A stretch of 64,000 nt of DNA from Tetramitus jugosus (taxonomy: Eukaryota > Heterolobosea > Eutetramitea > Acrasida > Vahlkampfiidae). The position numbers and the translations under genes were made by a program. The stretch's first letter is position 1. The number at the start of each line of letters is the position of its first letter. Where the stretch lies: contig OW569356.1 of NCBI GenBank assembly GCA_937625935.1, forward strand, positions 124,001 to 188,000, given 5' to 3'. The notes below the pieces were generated by a model. The model was given only the letters and a program-made list of their open reading frames with translations. It was not told the DNA's origin and ran no database searches. This document shows positions 50,428 to 61,442 of the stretch, one piece after another.

Positions 50428-51432
50428 ATGTCAAGCATGAGTGCGCAAGAGTACGACCCAACACTTGAACTGAATGAACTTTTGTTTGGTCACGAAGATA
50501 TTTTGGTTCACTCCATTCTCACTTGTCTCTCGCCTCTGGAATTGTTGGATGTTGCTTCGACGTGCCACTACATGAACAATCTCATTTTCAAGGATGAGTT
50601 TGGTGAGAACAGTATGTGGATCTTTAAAAAGTTGTGTGAACGCGATGTGATTCAAGAGTTGAAGCTTCAACAAGAGAGGAGCAATGCCATTTCAATGTAT
50701 GAGGAACCTGAGCTTAACAATGAGAATGAGGAAAAAGCAGTTGGAGCTGTAGGTTCGTCCTTGTCGTTGGAAAAGTTGGCACTTGTAGAGCAACAGCTGA
50801 ACGAGCAGTTGAGAGAATATGGAACTTATAGGCGATTGTTCATGAACTTGTTTTGTACTTATTGCTTCGATGTGAGTCGTCAGAAAATTCCATCTCCTGA
50901 TATTTACAATCGCAACTACTTTGAGCGGAACAATACAATATTTTCTTGTTATCAAACGTGGCACACTGCTGTTGCAAAGAAGAAGCTCTTGCCAGGATCT
51001 GTAGAAAAATGGAAATTTATTGTTGAGAAATACGAGAAGGGAACAAATTCGTTCGAGATGATTATTGGAGCGATTGTTCCCATCGATAAAGTAGAGTATA
51101 GGCCTGATGAAGGCTCTTCTCACTTCTCCCCAACAACCTTTGGTGTTGGTATGAGTGTAGCCGATTGGGCAGAGAGAGTTGGATCAAACAGTGTAAGATT
51201 ACCAGAGCGCATCACTACAGAGACCGAGAGAGGACATGAATTCGGTTTCATTTTCGACTACAGAGAGAAGGTACCATCAATGGATATTTATTTCAATGGT
51301 AAACTCATAATTCAAGGTCTGAAACCACCAATGAGCACGAATGATCGAGATCTAGTGTTTCATCCAGCAGTTTCCCTCTGTACCAAGAAATCTGTCAGAA
51401 TCGCTCCTTGGTTGACAACCAAAGGCAAATAG
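50428..51432 (+). CDS. F-box protein with SPRY-like C-terminal domain
   Basis: Single exon, 334 aa. ATG at 50428 (MSSMSAQEYDP...); the 50365 start is TTG and is rejected. Residues ~20-70 are an F-box: FGHEDILVHSILTCLSPLELLDVASTCHYMNNLI ... MWIFKKLCERD. A helical linker follows. Residues ~185-330 run as beta strands: TTFGVGMSVADWAERVGS ... RGHEFGFIFDYREKVPSMDIYFNGKLI ... LVFHPAVSLCTKKSVRIAPW, a pattern like the SPRY/B30.2 fold (the GxxxDyxxxxxxxYxNG and FPAVS features), which binds target proteins. The domain call is moderate. The gene is divergent from CHO2 (276 bp). Confidence 0.82.
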   Translation: MSSMSAQEYDPTLELNELLFGHEDILVHSILTCLSPLELLDVASTCHYMNNLIFKDEFGENSMWIFKKLCERDVIQELKLQQERSNAISMYEEPELNNENEEKAVGAVGSSLSLEKLALVEQQLNEQLREYGTYRRLFMNLFCTYCFDVSRQKIPSPDIYNRNYFERNNTIFSCYQTWHTAVAKKKLLPGSVEKWKFIVEKYEKGTNSFEMIIGAIVPIDKVEYRPDEGSSHFSPTTFGVGMSVADWAERVGSNSVRLPERITTETERGHEFGFIFDYREKVPSMDIYFNGKLIIQGLKPPMSTNDRDLVFHPAVSLCTKKSVRIAPWLTTKGK

Positions 51433-51469
51433 AATACACTCCATTGTTTTATGTACATTCTTTCATGAT

Positions 51470-53209
51470 TTATTGAACTTGCAAGACTCCTGCTGCAATC
51501 AACTTGTTCACCTTTTCGGCAATGTATGGGTTGGATAAGTGATGTTTTGCGGCTGCTGGATCGGTACCCAAATCGTTCAAAACTTGTCTCATTGAAGGAT
51601 CCTGCAAGATGGCTTGAATCTCAGGATCTTCTTGAGCTCTTCGCAATCTTTCTTCATCTCTCTGTCCACCAGAGCTGGAGATGGCTAAGACAACCTTTGC
51701 TTTTCCTTGTTTAAGTTCTTCATTGTTAGGATCGAGTTTCAATCCATTGTCATATGCTTCAATGGCCTTGTGATACTCTTTCATAGCGAAATGGCATTGA
51801 CCCTTTCTAGCATATGCTCTAACGTATGTTGGATCAAGCTCCAAGCAACGATCAGCATCCTTCAATGCATGAGGGAAAGTTGCCAACTTGATGTATGTAG
51901 TAGCACGATTCAGGTATAATTTGGCATCATTTGGGTTTCTCTTGATACCTTCATTGTACTCCTTGATCGCTTCAGGGAAGTTTTTCTCTTGGAAGAATGC
52001 ATTTCCCTTTTGTCTATGTTGTTCGGCAATCTCTGGGTTAATGTAAGCCAGTTCTTCATGCTTTCTCAACAATTGTTCGGCTTGCATCTTTCTTTGGACA
52101 ACTTCTCTGTTTCTGTGCTCAGTCAATGATTCTTCATAGTATTCGATAGCCTTCTTATAATTCTCCATTCTAAAGTAAGCGTTACCGATACGGGCCAAAG
52201 CTTTGGCAATCATTTGGAATTCAGCGTGTTGCTTTCTTCCTACTTCCAAAGCTTCTTCAGCATACTTGATACCCTCTTCTAGTTTACCCATCTCCATGAG
52301 GCAAGCAGCAGCGTTCAAGCGGTATACCATCTCATTTGGATTCAACTCGATAGCCTTCAGGTAGTGAGGCAATGCTTGTTCGTATTGTTTTTTCGTAAAG
52401 AATTCATTACCCTTGTTCTTCTCTTGCAGAGCAGGATCAGTTTGCAATTTGGTCTTTGCTTCCTCTTCCTTTCTCTTCTTTTCCTCTTCTTCTTGCTTTT
52501 GCTTTCTCAATCTCTCTTCTTGTTCACGATTTCTTCTCTCAATCTCCTCTCTTCTCCTCAGCTCTTCACTGTTGTCTTCCTCTTCATTTTCATCACCTGC
52601 CATCTTGGCATTGAAACCCTTGGCTTGCAACAATGCCAAAACAACTTGCATAAATCTTTGATCGGTTTGCATGAGTGAATTGAGCATGGATGTATCCTTT
52701 TGTGCCATTTTCAACTTTGCGACAAAATCTTGATCTTTCAACAGAGGAGACAACTCTGGATTCGTAGCCAAAACAGTCCACATATTCTCATCAAACAAGT
52801 TTGCAAAAGGATTTCCCTTTGTTTGTTGTTGTTCTTGTTGTTTTTGAAGAGCAGCTTGAACATCATTCAATGTCTTATTGAGTTGTGCCTGGGTTGCTGC
52901 GTCTGGATTGTTCAAAAGTCCCTTGTTCAATGTGTCGATCGCTTCTTCCAACTTTCCTAATCCGTACAGTGCTTGGCCACATCTCAGATAACCCTTGGCC
53001 CATCCACTGTTGAGACTGATTGTCTTTTGAGCATCTTCGTATGCAGCTTGATAATTCTTTTGTTGCAGGTAAGCAGTACATCTGTTTGAATACAATACAT
53101 AGTTGGATGAGTCGAGCTTGATGCCTTCAGAGTACATGTTGATGGCAGTGGTCATGTCACCCTTCTTCAATGCATCATTTCCTTTTTCTTTATATTCGTC
53201 TGCAGACAT
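51470..53209 (-). CDS. STI1: STI1/HOP, Hsp70-Hsp90 organising co-chaperone
   Basis: Single exon, 579 aa. The start is the ATG at 53209 (MSADEYKEKGNDALKKGD); the frame opens earlier but without that sequence feature. The layout is full STI1: TPR1 (~3-115), DP1 (~130-190, FDENMWTVLATNPELSPLLKD), a Lys/Glu-rich linker (~215-255), TPR2A (~260-380), TPR2B (~395-510) and DP2 at the C-terminus (DPEIQAILQDPSMRQVLNDLGTDPAAAKHHLSNP). TPR1 and TPR2B hold the EEVD tail of Hsp70 and TPR2A that of Hsp90, passing clients between them. Codon use is biased, as in highly expressed genes. Confidence 0.97.
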   Translation of the reverse strand: MSADEYKEKGNDALKKGDMTTAINMYSEGIKLDSSNYVLYSNRCTAYLQQKNYQAAYEDAQKTISLNSGWAKGYLRCGQALYGLGKLEEAIDTLNKGLLNNPDAATQAQLNKTLNDVQAALQKQQEQQQTKGNPFANLFDENMWTVLATNPELSPLLKDQDFVAKLKMAQKDTSMLNSLMQTDQRFMQVVLALLQAKGFNAKMAGDENEEEDNSEELRRREEIERRNREQEERLRKQKQEEEEKKRKEEEAKTKLQTDPALQEKNKGNEFFTKKQYEQALPHYLKAIELNPNEMVYRLNAAACLMEMGKLEEGIKYAEEALEVGRKQHAEFQMIAKALARIGNAYFRMENYKKAIEYYEESLTEHRNREVVQRKMQAEQLLRKHEELAYINPEIAEQHRQKGNAFFQEKNFPEAIKEYNEGIKRNPNDAKLYLNRATTYIKLATFPHALKDADRCLELDPTYVRAYARKGQCHFAMKEYHKAIEAYDNGLKLDPNNEELKQGKAKVVLAISSSGGQRDEERLRRAQEDPEIQAILQDPSMRQVLNDLGTDPAAAKHHLSNPYIAEKVNKLIAAGVLQVQ

Positions 53210-53934
53210 TTTGTTGTTTGTTTGTTGGTGTTTGTTGTTGTTGCTGATTTTGCTTGTTGTTTCTTTGATCAAAGTTTTGAGGTACAACCTGTTGGCTGGG
53301 GGTTTTGATCAAGGAAAGAAGTCACATTCCGGCCGGAAATTCTTTTTCAACCAATTCGATGAACTCGCGATCTTGCTGTTTCTCCGTTCAGAAGTTCAAT
53401 TTCTCTTTCTGACTGGCCTCAAATGTCTAGGCCATGAACCTGTGATACCAAGGACGTCCTTGGTTAACGACCGAGACACAATTCTCCACGTTTTGTATCG
53501 AAATCCCTCTTCCACTCGACTCTGAAACCAACTTGAGATATACTGGAAGGAATCTGACATCGGAGTTTTCACTTCCCATTAGATGAAATTGTGTCCCGAC
53601 CACAACAAAAACAAAAGCAAACGAGCAGAGACCTCTTCACTCTATAAACAACAACACATTCAGGTTCAATTTTCAGTCGCCAACCCTGACACCACCAGCG
53701 AACAATAAGAACATCAATAGATAAATTGCATGTTTTGTGAAGAGTTTACTTCCATTTACGAACAATCACACTATTATTATTATTGAGATATCGTCCAACA
53801 TACCACTTTATAATTGTTGGAGAGAATCAGCTTATCATTGACTACAAAACAACAACAACAATTGATATATTCCCAAGTTATTGGATATACAATACTACGC
53901 AAACAAAAAGTTGACATTTGAAAAAAACAAAACG
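53210..53934. promoter_or_regulatory. Divergent spacer, 725 bp
   Basis: Between the STI1 start (-) and the WDR59 start (+). It contains TTG-rich 5' UTR of STI1, a palindrome TTCCGGCCGGAA near 53326-53337 and an imperfect inverted repeat (CGAGACACAATT at ~53471 and AATTGTGTCCCG at ~53588). I saw no gene or RNA. The palindrome could be a transcription-factor site, though the spacing is not that of a canonical heat-shock element. Confidence 0.4.
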
Positions 53935-56900
53935 ATGAATACAGAAGACAGCAAAATTTTATTGAATTATTCAGCAAGTGCCGTCTCTGTTGATTGCAAG
54001 GGCAAATATGCTGTTCTAGGAGCGTATGTATCTCATCACAACACTCGACAGTCATCTCAAAAATTTTCAATGCTTCTTATTTGAATGTTTGTTGTTGTTG
54101 TTTTGATCATTTTCTCACATATTGGTTGTTTTGTGCGTTTGTGTATTTGTGTATATGTGTGAATGATAAATCAAATGATGATGATGATAGTCGGAGAGGC
54201 CTGTGTGTAGTGACATTGGATCGACCCAAAGAACGAAAATTTTTGTATCACAATCGAAAATGTGAAGTAGGCAGTGTGCAATTCAATCCTCACATGTCCA
54301 AGAGCTCATACATTGCCAACACTGTGAGTGATACAGTGCAAGTGTGGGATATTGTGAGTCAATCTTCACTTGTGACCAGTTTCAAGGGTCACAATAGTGC
54401 AATCACGGGACTTGTTTGGAGTCCTGCAGATGATTTTATGCTGGGAACATGCAGCACTGATTCTTATTTGAAGTTGTGGGATACAAGGTAAGGGACAATG
54501 AAATGATTATCATGTTTTTTGTTTGATTGTGATGAGTTTTGATTGAGTACGAACAATGATTGTGTGTTTGTTTGTTGTTGTTTGTGTTGATGATGATGAT
54601 TATGATAGAGATCCTGCGAAGCCAGTTCGATCGTTTTGTGCCTTTACGAGCATACCTTCACAGTTGCGATGGAATCCCCTGTCATCTCACATATTGGCCA
54701 GTGCTCATGACGGTGAAGTCAGAATTTGGGACACGAGAAAAACAGACACCTATGTTTCGTTTATTACAGCGCATTTCTCCAGTATTAGCAGTCTAGATTG
54801 GAGTCCAAAGAGAAGTGAGCAATTGGTCACGTGTGCTCAAGACAGACAAATCAAGGTCTGGGATGTAAATATGCCATTGGAGTTCAAGATTAAGAGCTTG
54901 ACTGCAAAACCAGTCTCAAAAATTCGATATACGGTATGTATTGTGTAATTGATGAATTGATATTAGTTTGTTCGTTTTGAATTGTTTTTTAACCATTGTT
55001 GTTTTGTGATTAATGTTTAATATAGCCATTTGGAGAGGGATTGGTCAGTGTGAGTGCAAAGGATGACTTACAAATTCGCTTGTGGAGTTTAACGAACGAC
55101 GAACTGATTAATATTAATGTATTTTCTGGTCATACCGATGTCATTAAATCATTTGATTTTAGGAATCGCTCAATGAGGAGGCGATCACCTTCTGTGGTGA
55201 ACAATAGCACTCTGTCTTCGAGTTCATCGATGGATTTTAGCGACTATCAACTAATTTCGTGGTCCAAAGATCAGACATTGCGAACTTGGACTCTTAATCA
55301 ACAGATGCAAGAGGATTGTGGCTTTTTTGCGACTGAAGGAGCCGCTGATCCATTAGCTAGAAACACTCCAGAATCAGATGGAAGGGGTCTAATGAATCAG
55401 TCGTCAGTTGGATCAAATGGAAGTTCTATAACATCAACATTGAGTAGTTCAATTCGAGGTTGGATCAGGCGAAACAAAAATGCACTTAACAATGATGTTG
55501 ATGAAAATATGACGTACTCACAAGAGTGTACCAAAGTTGCAAATGATATGGAGGAGTTAACATTGGAGGAAAATAATGCTGTGACACGCTCTTGCACATT
55601 CCGTGTTGACTTTTCTAATTGTCATATCCGACTGAAGGCTCTATTTCCATCGCTTTATCCTCGTGGTGCTGTTCCAATGTTCGAATTTCTGCCTTCCAAA
55701 TTTCTCACGATTCCAAATATGAAGAAACTAAAGGAAAAATTGAATCATACAGCAGAGGAGTTTTGTCTCAACCAGAACAGATTGTGTATGGGTGCTTGTA
55801 TGAGTGATTTGTTAGGATTATTGCATAAAATGGACTTCAGCGAGGAGAAACTCCAGAGCGAAAACGAGGAGTCTATTGCCACTCCTGAAACGCGCCCGCT
55901 ATCTTCAAGAGGTATGCGGCATCAGATATTAGAGGAAGAAGACCATGGTGATGAGGAAATTGCTGCTCTGATTAAACAAACGAAAACTCCAACCTCTGAT
56001 TCTAATCCTACTCCTACGAGACGGAGGTCCAAGTTTATCACGGATGACAAGCGAGTACCTGCTCCTGCCACAGCTGTTGGAGTTTTTTCTCCAACGGGCC
56101 ACTTTGTATATTTTAACTCGTTCAGTATGAGGGATTTCACAACGCAGCAAGTTGTATCACCAGATTCAGATGCATCAAGCAATAATGAAACGAAGCCAAA
56201 AGGACTCAATATGAGGACTTACGAAGATTGGAAAAGAAGAATGTTCAAGTCACGACGGCGGAAGTTTGATGAGAGTGATGTCTCATCAGACAAATCTGTC
56301 AGTAAGCCGAATGGAAATCTGCAGGACTATTTCCAGAATTTCTTCTCTGGGTATTCGAGCAAGGATCTTCGGGTCTCTTCTTCAGAGCCAGGATCAATGG
56401 ATGAGAAAATAACCCTGTCTCAGAAGAATGAGGTGATAGAGGAGGTGGACGAAGTTGATGAGTCGAGTGTGTTAGATAGTAGTATGGAGATATCCACAGA
56501 TAACTTGGCTCAACAAACAATGTCACCAAATCCAAACCTGATACAACAGCAGCAGATCAAGCAAAGAAAGCAACAACTTCAAGAAGTGAAGTCATCAAGT
56601 TCACAAGGCTCACGAAGACAAAATCGCTCCAAAAAGTTGGATTTGCGAGTTCATATCTATGATCTTCGAGAGGTGACTCAAGCTCCAATTTCTATCCCGC
56701 TCGCCCAGGACTATTCACTCTTTGGTACCGGTATTCAAGATATATGTTTGAGAGCCCAACACACTTGTATCAAGCACAACAATATGGATGTAGCTAAAGT
56801 GTGGGGCATAATATCACAAATTTGTGACGATTCGCTTCACGAACAAACTGTCGAGTCAGCCTGGATCTCACATCCATTGAAGACAACATTTATTCCAAAA

Positions 56901-57782
56901 CTGTTCGAACACTTCCTAAAGTTGAGGGATATTCAAACTTTAGCTGTGCTATCATGTGTACTGTCCCAGGTTCCAAACCAAGCAGGAGAGTATAACTTTT
57001 TATTGGATCCAAAGCAGGAGCCTTGGTTCAACCACTACCGTTTATTTTATGCTGACTTGTTGCATCGATGGGGCATGAACTGTCAGCGTAATGAAATCAT
57101 GAAGTTTGTCTCGAATCAGGTCTTGTCAGCAAATGAGACAGTGTCTCATATTTGCTCTATTGAGCTCGCTGGCGAACCAAAGGCAATGTTGTTTAAGACG
57201 GAGGAATTTGTCGAGGATTACTGTGACAGAGATGAAAATACCGAGCAAGATGAAGAGACAAGCAGAAGAGGCTCTGTACATAATAGAAACAATTCGAAAC
57301 GACGCCCTCTACAACCGCCATTCAAGTGTGCCATATGTCGCTTGCCTTCTAGAGGACTTTCCACTATATGTCCAAAGTGTGGCCACGGTGGACATATAGA
57401 GCACATGAATTCGTGGTTTGCTCGGAATGAGTGCTGTCCAACAGGCTGTGGTTGTGATTGCGTACATCACATGGATTCATACCCTTGCGATAGAGAAGTA
57501 GAGGATGCATCGCTATCGGACAATGAATCAGACATTTCAGCAGAGAATCGTCCTAGTTCAGAGCAAACACTAGAGAACCGGACACGACCCATTTCAAGAT
57601 CTACCACCTCCTATTCTGATATCTCATTGATGCTGGACGACAACGAGAAGATTGGCCTGCGTCGATCAATCTCCACCATTCTGCCCACCAAGTCTGCAAC
57701 TCCTGTCAGCGCACGAGCTCCCAAGAGTGCCACTGCTGGCTTCAAGTTCCAGACATATGACTATAACCTCAGTTATTTTTAA
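53935..57782 (+). CDS. WDR59: WDR59, GATOR2 (SEACAT) subunit
   Basis: Four exons: 53935-54023, 54191-54487, 54609-54933, 55026-57782 (1155 aa). Donors are GTATGT, GTAAGG and GTATGT; joins at LGA-RRGLC, DTR-DPAKP and RYT-PFGEG restore a WD40 propeller at ~10-330 (VGSVQFNPHMSKSSYIANTVSDTVQVWD, LASAHDGEVRIWDTRK, LVTCAQDRQIKVWD, and GHTDVIKSFDFR). An RWD domain follows at ~420-515 (FRVDFSNCHIRLKALFPSLYP). Long Ser/Lys-rich insertions come next, then a zinc-binding RING-like end at ~1005-1050 (CAICRLPSRGLSTICPKCGHGGHIEHM ... CCPTGCGCDC). This order is that of WDR59 (yeast Sea3), which regulates TORC1 in response to amino acids on lysosomes. The insertions are longer than in animals. Confidence 0.93.
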
Positions 57783-57929
57783 TCAAAATACACCAATGTT
57801 CTTCCTCCAGACACCACCTTCTTCTCCTTCATAACCTCCACCAATTCGAACCCGTTTGCGGACAATTTTTGATCAAGGTTCAATCAAAAAACCAACTTCA
57901 AACAAAGCAAAAAAAAATCAAATAGCAAC

Positions 57930-59311
57930 ATGTTCGGAGACAACGATATTGATGACGAGAGTCTGCTATTCGGCAACCCAAACGCACTGTCACTTGACAT
58001 TCTAAGTATGTACAACCGCAACACTTGTCTCACTGTAACTGATGATCAACATTGTATTCACACTTCACACCATGTGAAGATGGGGAAGGATTCGATTTCA
58101 TTTCACATGACATCACTCCACCACATGAATCACAACAACAACAAAAGATAAAGGCCAAATCCTCATCAAAGAAAAAGAAACGGAAATCATCGGAGAAAAT
58201 TTCTATTTTTGATGTGGATGATGAAAATGAAGACGAAGAGAAGGCTGTCATTGATAAAAAATCAACAAAATTGAAAAAGCATGACCATGACGCTTCTGAA
58301 GCTGATACTGCAAAGTTTAGTGACTTTGAAGATGAATTAGACTGGGAATTAGAAAAGCATAAAAAAGGCGCCAAAAGACGACACTCCGCCTCCGACAAAA
58401 CATCTACGGTGAAAAAGAAGAAAAAGACGACTCAAAAAAAGAAGAAGAAGAAGCAGAAGAAGGCTACTAGTGATAATGATGATTCCGACAACAATAATGA
58501 TGACGATGAGTTTGAGTTTGATGATGAAGAAGAGCGAATAGAAGAACGAAAGAAACGAAAACAACAATTAGAGAAGGAAAAGTGGTTACAAAAGAGAAGA
58601 GAGGAAAAATTGAGTGAAACAAGAAAAAAGAGGCGAAACCATGACGGTGGTGGTGAAGATGATGATGATGAATCAGGCAATGTTGATTCACAGAGGAAGA
58701 AACGACAGAGATTAGAAATTGAAAATGATGTAGAGTTGGTGCGATTGGACGATGATTTGAGTCAGATTAGAGTGGAAGCATCTGATTTGATGCACGTGCC
58801 AAACTTTTCAGAGTGCATGGAAGTGATACGGAAGACGCAAAGTTCAGTGATGCAATCACGAATGAAGGACAGTGAATATCAAAAGAAGATTGAAGAGATT
58901 CAAAAGGAACAAATTGTGTTGTCTGAGAGTGAGAATGAGGAGGAGCACGATAATAGAGGTGTATCTAACGACTCACTTTCCTCTTCCTATGCTTCGTCTT
59001 CTTCTAGTGTTCCGACGTCTTCGCAGTCTGCCTCTCAAGCATCGACGACAGAAAACTCGAGTTCAACAAATGATGGTATTGAGCGGATCACACTGAAACT
59101 CAGATGCGGACCAGATGATGAAGGTATCAAGATGAAGGTGCCCAAAACGATTGAGTTTCACAAAATGTATGCCCACATTGCAAAAGTTAAAAATGTGCCC
59201 GTTACCAAAGTGTCACTCTTGTTTGACAATATGGTACTTGGCCACAATGAAACACCGGAGGACCAAGATATGGAAGATGGAGATCTCATTGATTATAAGA
59301 TTAAAAAGTAA
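57930..59311 (+). CDS. RENi-family (Rad60/Esc2/NIP45-like) SUMO-like-domain protein
   Basis: Two exons: 57930-58005 and 58080-59311 (435 aa), GTATGT intron, phase 1, joining SLDIL-NGEGFDFISHD. The body is highly charged and Lys/Glu/Asp-rich with several nuclear-signal-like basic runs (KSSSKKKKRK, KKKKKTTQKKKKKKQKK) and SUMO- or CK2-like acidic patches. The C-terminal ~75 residues form a ubiquitin-like fold: ITLKLRCGPDDEGIKMKVPK ... FHKMYAHIAKVKNVPVTKVSLLFDNMVLGHNETPEDQDMEDGDLIDYKIK. That matches the second SUMO-like domain of Rad60/Esc2/NIP45, which contacts Ubc9 and acts in genome stability. Only one such domain is seen; no diGly end for conjugation. Confidence 0.85.
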
Positions 59312-59413
59312 GTTGTTGATTGTAAATAAACATAGTCTTCGCTACCCCAACTATGAAGCAATCTGTGATACACAATAAGAACCCAAGTCAGAATTGATAA
59401 CGCATTTATTTAT

Positions 59414-61303
59414 CTAGCTTCTCGTTTCTTCCAATCGTTTCTGCATGCTTGACTGCCACTGGGCAAACTCTTCGAGACTAGTGTTCACGAACGCTGAATC
59501 CTCCAGTTGCAACTCCTGATCGTCCTCTTCATCACCAAACACCGAATGCTGTATCACACTGGAATCATCATTGACATACACACAATCGTACAGGATAAAT
59601 GGATGACTCATGACTTGATCAGGATACTGTTGCTTATAAAGGAATGACTTGTCTCTGTATGCGTGATACAGATCCATCACTGGAACATTCAATCGATTCA
59701 TGTCTCCACTGCCATTGTTGTTACCAGCACCACTATTCAATCCTAAAGAAGAAGATGCACTGGAATCGAGACTACCCCACGCATGCTCTCTCCTCAACTC
59801 TTCTTCAATCTGTTTTGGAACAGAGTCAAAATTGCTGTACAGGAACTGTTCTCCATCATATTCCATCATGTGATACTCTACATTGTACTCTTCATCAAAC
59901 ATGTAATCTGCTGATGATGATGATTGATCATAGTAAACACCACCAATACCTCCAATACCACCAGTACCATCATATCCATCATACTCACCACCAACACCAC
60001 CACTACCATCATATTCACCACCACCATCATGATCATCATCACCACTTCGACTACTGCCTCGACTACTACCACCATGGTGATCCATCATCATGCTATCATC
60101 ATCCATTCCATCATCAATCATATCATTGATACCACCTTCCATATTTGGTGTTGCTGTTGTTGAGGTATGAGTAGGTGTCGTCGTATTTCCACCCAACAAC
60201 GTATTCAACAGCACTGGTGGAGGTGATTGTAAAATGTGTTCGTACCAACTCTGATTCATGTAACTGTCAGAGAACTTTCGAGTGTGATGAGAGGAGGTTG
60301 AACTTTGAGACATGGAACGATTGATTCGTTGTTGTTGTTGTTCTTCTTCTTGAGTTGGTTGACTATTGTTGTTGTCATGTGGACTGGAGCTCACAATGGT
60401 GTTATCATCATTATTATCGTGATGGTGATGATGATTGTTTGGTGCGACTGATGTTGTTGTTGTTGTTGATGGTGGTTGTGTGTCTTTGGGAGATTGTACA
60501 TGATCAGTGCCTTCTTTGCTTTCATTGTTGTTGTTGTTGCTTGTTTCTGTTGTTGTTGTTGTCGATGGTTGTGGTTTGATATTGGTTGTTGTTGTTGTGG
60601 TTGATGTAGCATCGCTATGGTGGTTGTTGTGAGTGGCGGTAGGATTGTTCAAGTGTCTTCTACTGGAGAGAGGTCGAGCAGTGAGAGATGAATCAGTCGT
60701 TGTAGACAATGACTGTTGCTCCTGTTTTTGCCAGTATTGGAATTTGGTGCGAATGTTGGTCGTGGAGGTGAGTTGAGAAATTTCTTCGCGAGCTCTGGCA
60801 GAGAGACACACGGCAGTTGCGGGTGCCGCATTGCCGCTGCCACTTTTGTGACTGTTTAGCTCTGTAAATCGAATAATAACTGGAATTCGTGGTGCTGTGT
60901 TGTTGGCCGCCGACGTCGTAGTTGTCGTTCTTGGCGACGAGGAAGCGGGAGTTGTCGTACTTTCCGCTCTCGGAGAATTATTTGGAAGAGAATTTCCGTT
61001 AACGTGTTCATGGAGTTGTTTGAAGAAGACTTGGGTGTCATTGTTGGTGTTTGAGGAGGCTTCTCTATCCAATTGTTCATATCGACTCAATAGTTGAGAG
61101 ACTTTTGATGAGGTGCCGCCGTTAATAATTTTTCTTCGCACAGCGATAATTCTCTTTTGTGGTTGTTGTGGTTGGGTATTGCTATTGTTGTTGTTGTTGT
61201 TGGAGTTGCTATTGCTGTCCTCCGTTGTTGTCGTCATCTTGGATGATAAATGTTTGTTGTTGTCGTTATGAAATGATGCTTTGTTTTTGAGTTTGTTGGA
61301 CAT
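59414..61303 (-). CDS. Hypothetical low-complexity protein, 629 aa
   Basis: Not recognised. One open exon from the ATG at 61303. Asn, Thr, Ser, Gln, His, Asp and Gly runs dominate (for example THNNHHSD, TTTTTTSVAPNNHHHHH, a Gly/Asp-rich stretch near 420-470). Islands of mixed composition that may fold are ~35-75 (RIIAVRRKIINGGTSSKVSQLLSRYEQLD), ~138-190 (PRIPVIIRFTELNSHK, SARAREEISQLTST), and the C-terminal ~80 residues (YRDKSFLYKQQYPDQVMSHP ... EEFAQWQSSMQKRLEETR). A single long frame with proper start argues that it is real. Function unknown; it may be a regulatory or RNA-binding scaffold. Confidence 0.7.
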   Translation of the reverse strand: MSNKLKNKASFHNDNNKHLSSKMTTTTEDSNSNSNNNNNNSNTQPQQPQKRIIAVRRKIINGGTSSKVSQLLSRYEQLDREASSNTNNDTQVFFKQLHEHVNGNSLPNNSPRAESTTTPASSSPRTTTTTSAANNTAPRIPVIIRFTELNSHKSGSGNAAPATAVCLSARAREEISQLTSTTNIRTKFQYWQKQEQQSLSTTTDSSLTARPLSSRRHLNNPTATHNNHHSDATSTTTTTTNIKPQPSTTTTTETSNNNNNESKEGTDHVQSPKDTQPPSTTTTTSVAPNNHHHHHDNNDDNTIVSSSPHDNNNSQPTQEEEQQQQRINRSMSQSSTSSHHTRKFSDSYMNQSWYEHILQSPPPVLLNTLLGGNTTTPTHTSTTATPNMEGGINDMIDDGMDDDSMMMDHHGGSSRGSSRSGDDDHDGGGEYDGSGGVGGEYDGYDGTGGIGGIGGVYYDQSSSSADYMFDEEYNVEYHMMEYDGEQFLYSNFDSVPKQIEEELRREHAWGSLDSSASSSLGLNSGAGNNNGSGDMNRLNVPVMDLYHAYRDKSFLYKQQYPDQVMSHPFILYDCVYVNDDSSVIQHSVFGDEEDDQELQLEDSAFVNTSLEEFAQWQSSMQKRLEETRS

Positions 61304-61442
61304 AGGGTTTTGATATACTGGACGTCAAGGATGAAACGGGCAACTGCAAGTCGTTTTGGGCCCGGGGACCTAAAAAAAATTGTTGCGAGCAGATGTCAAC
61401 TGTCCTCACAGAACATGCGAAAATGAGAAGAGCGGAGTTTTA

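Noticed and set aside
53326-53337. TTCCGGCCGGAA upstream of STI1 as a heat-shock element
   Set aside because: The spacing of TTC and GAA units does not fit the nTTCnnGAAn rule; left as an unnamed palindrome.
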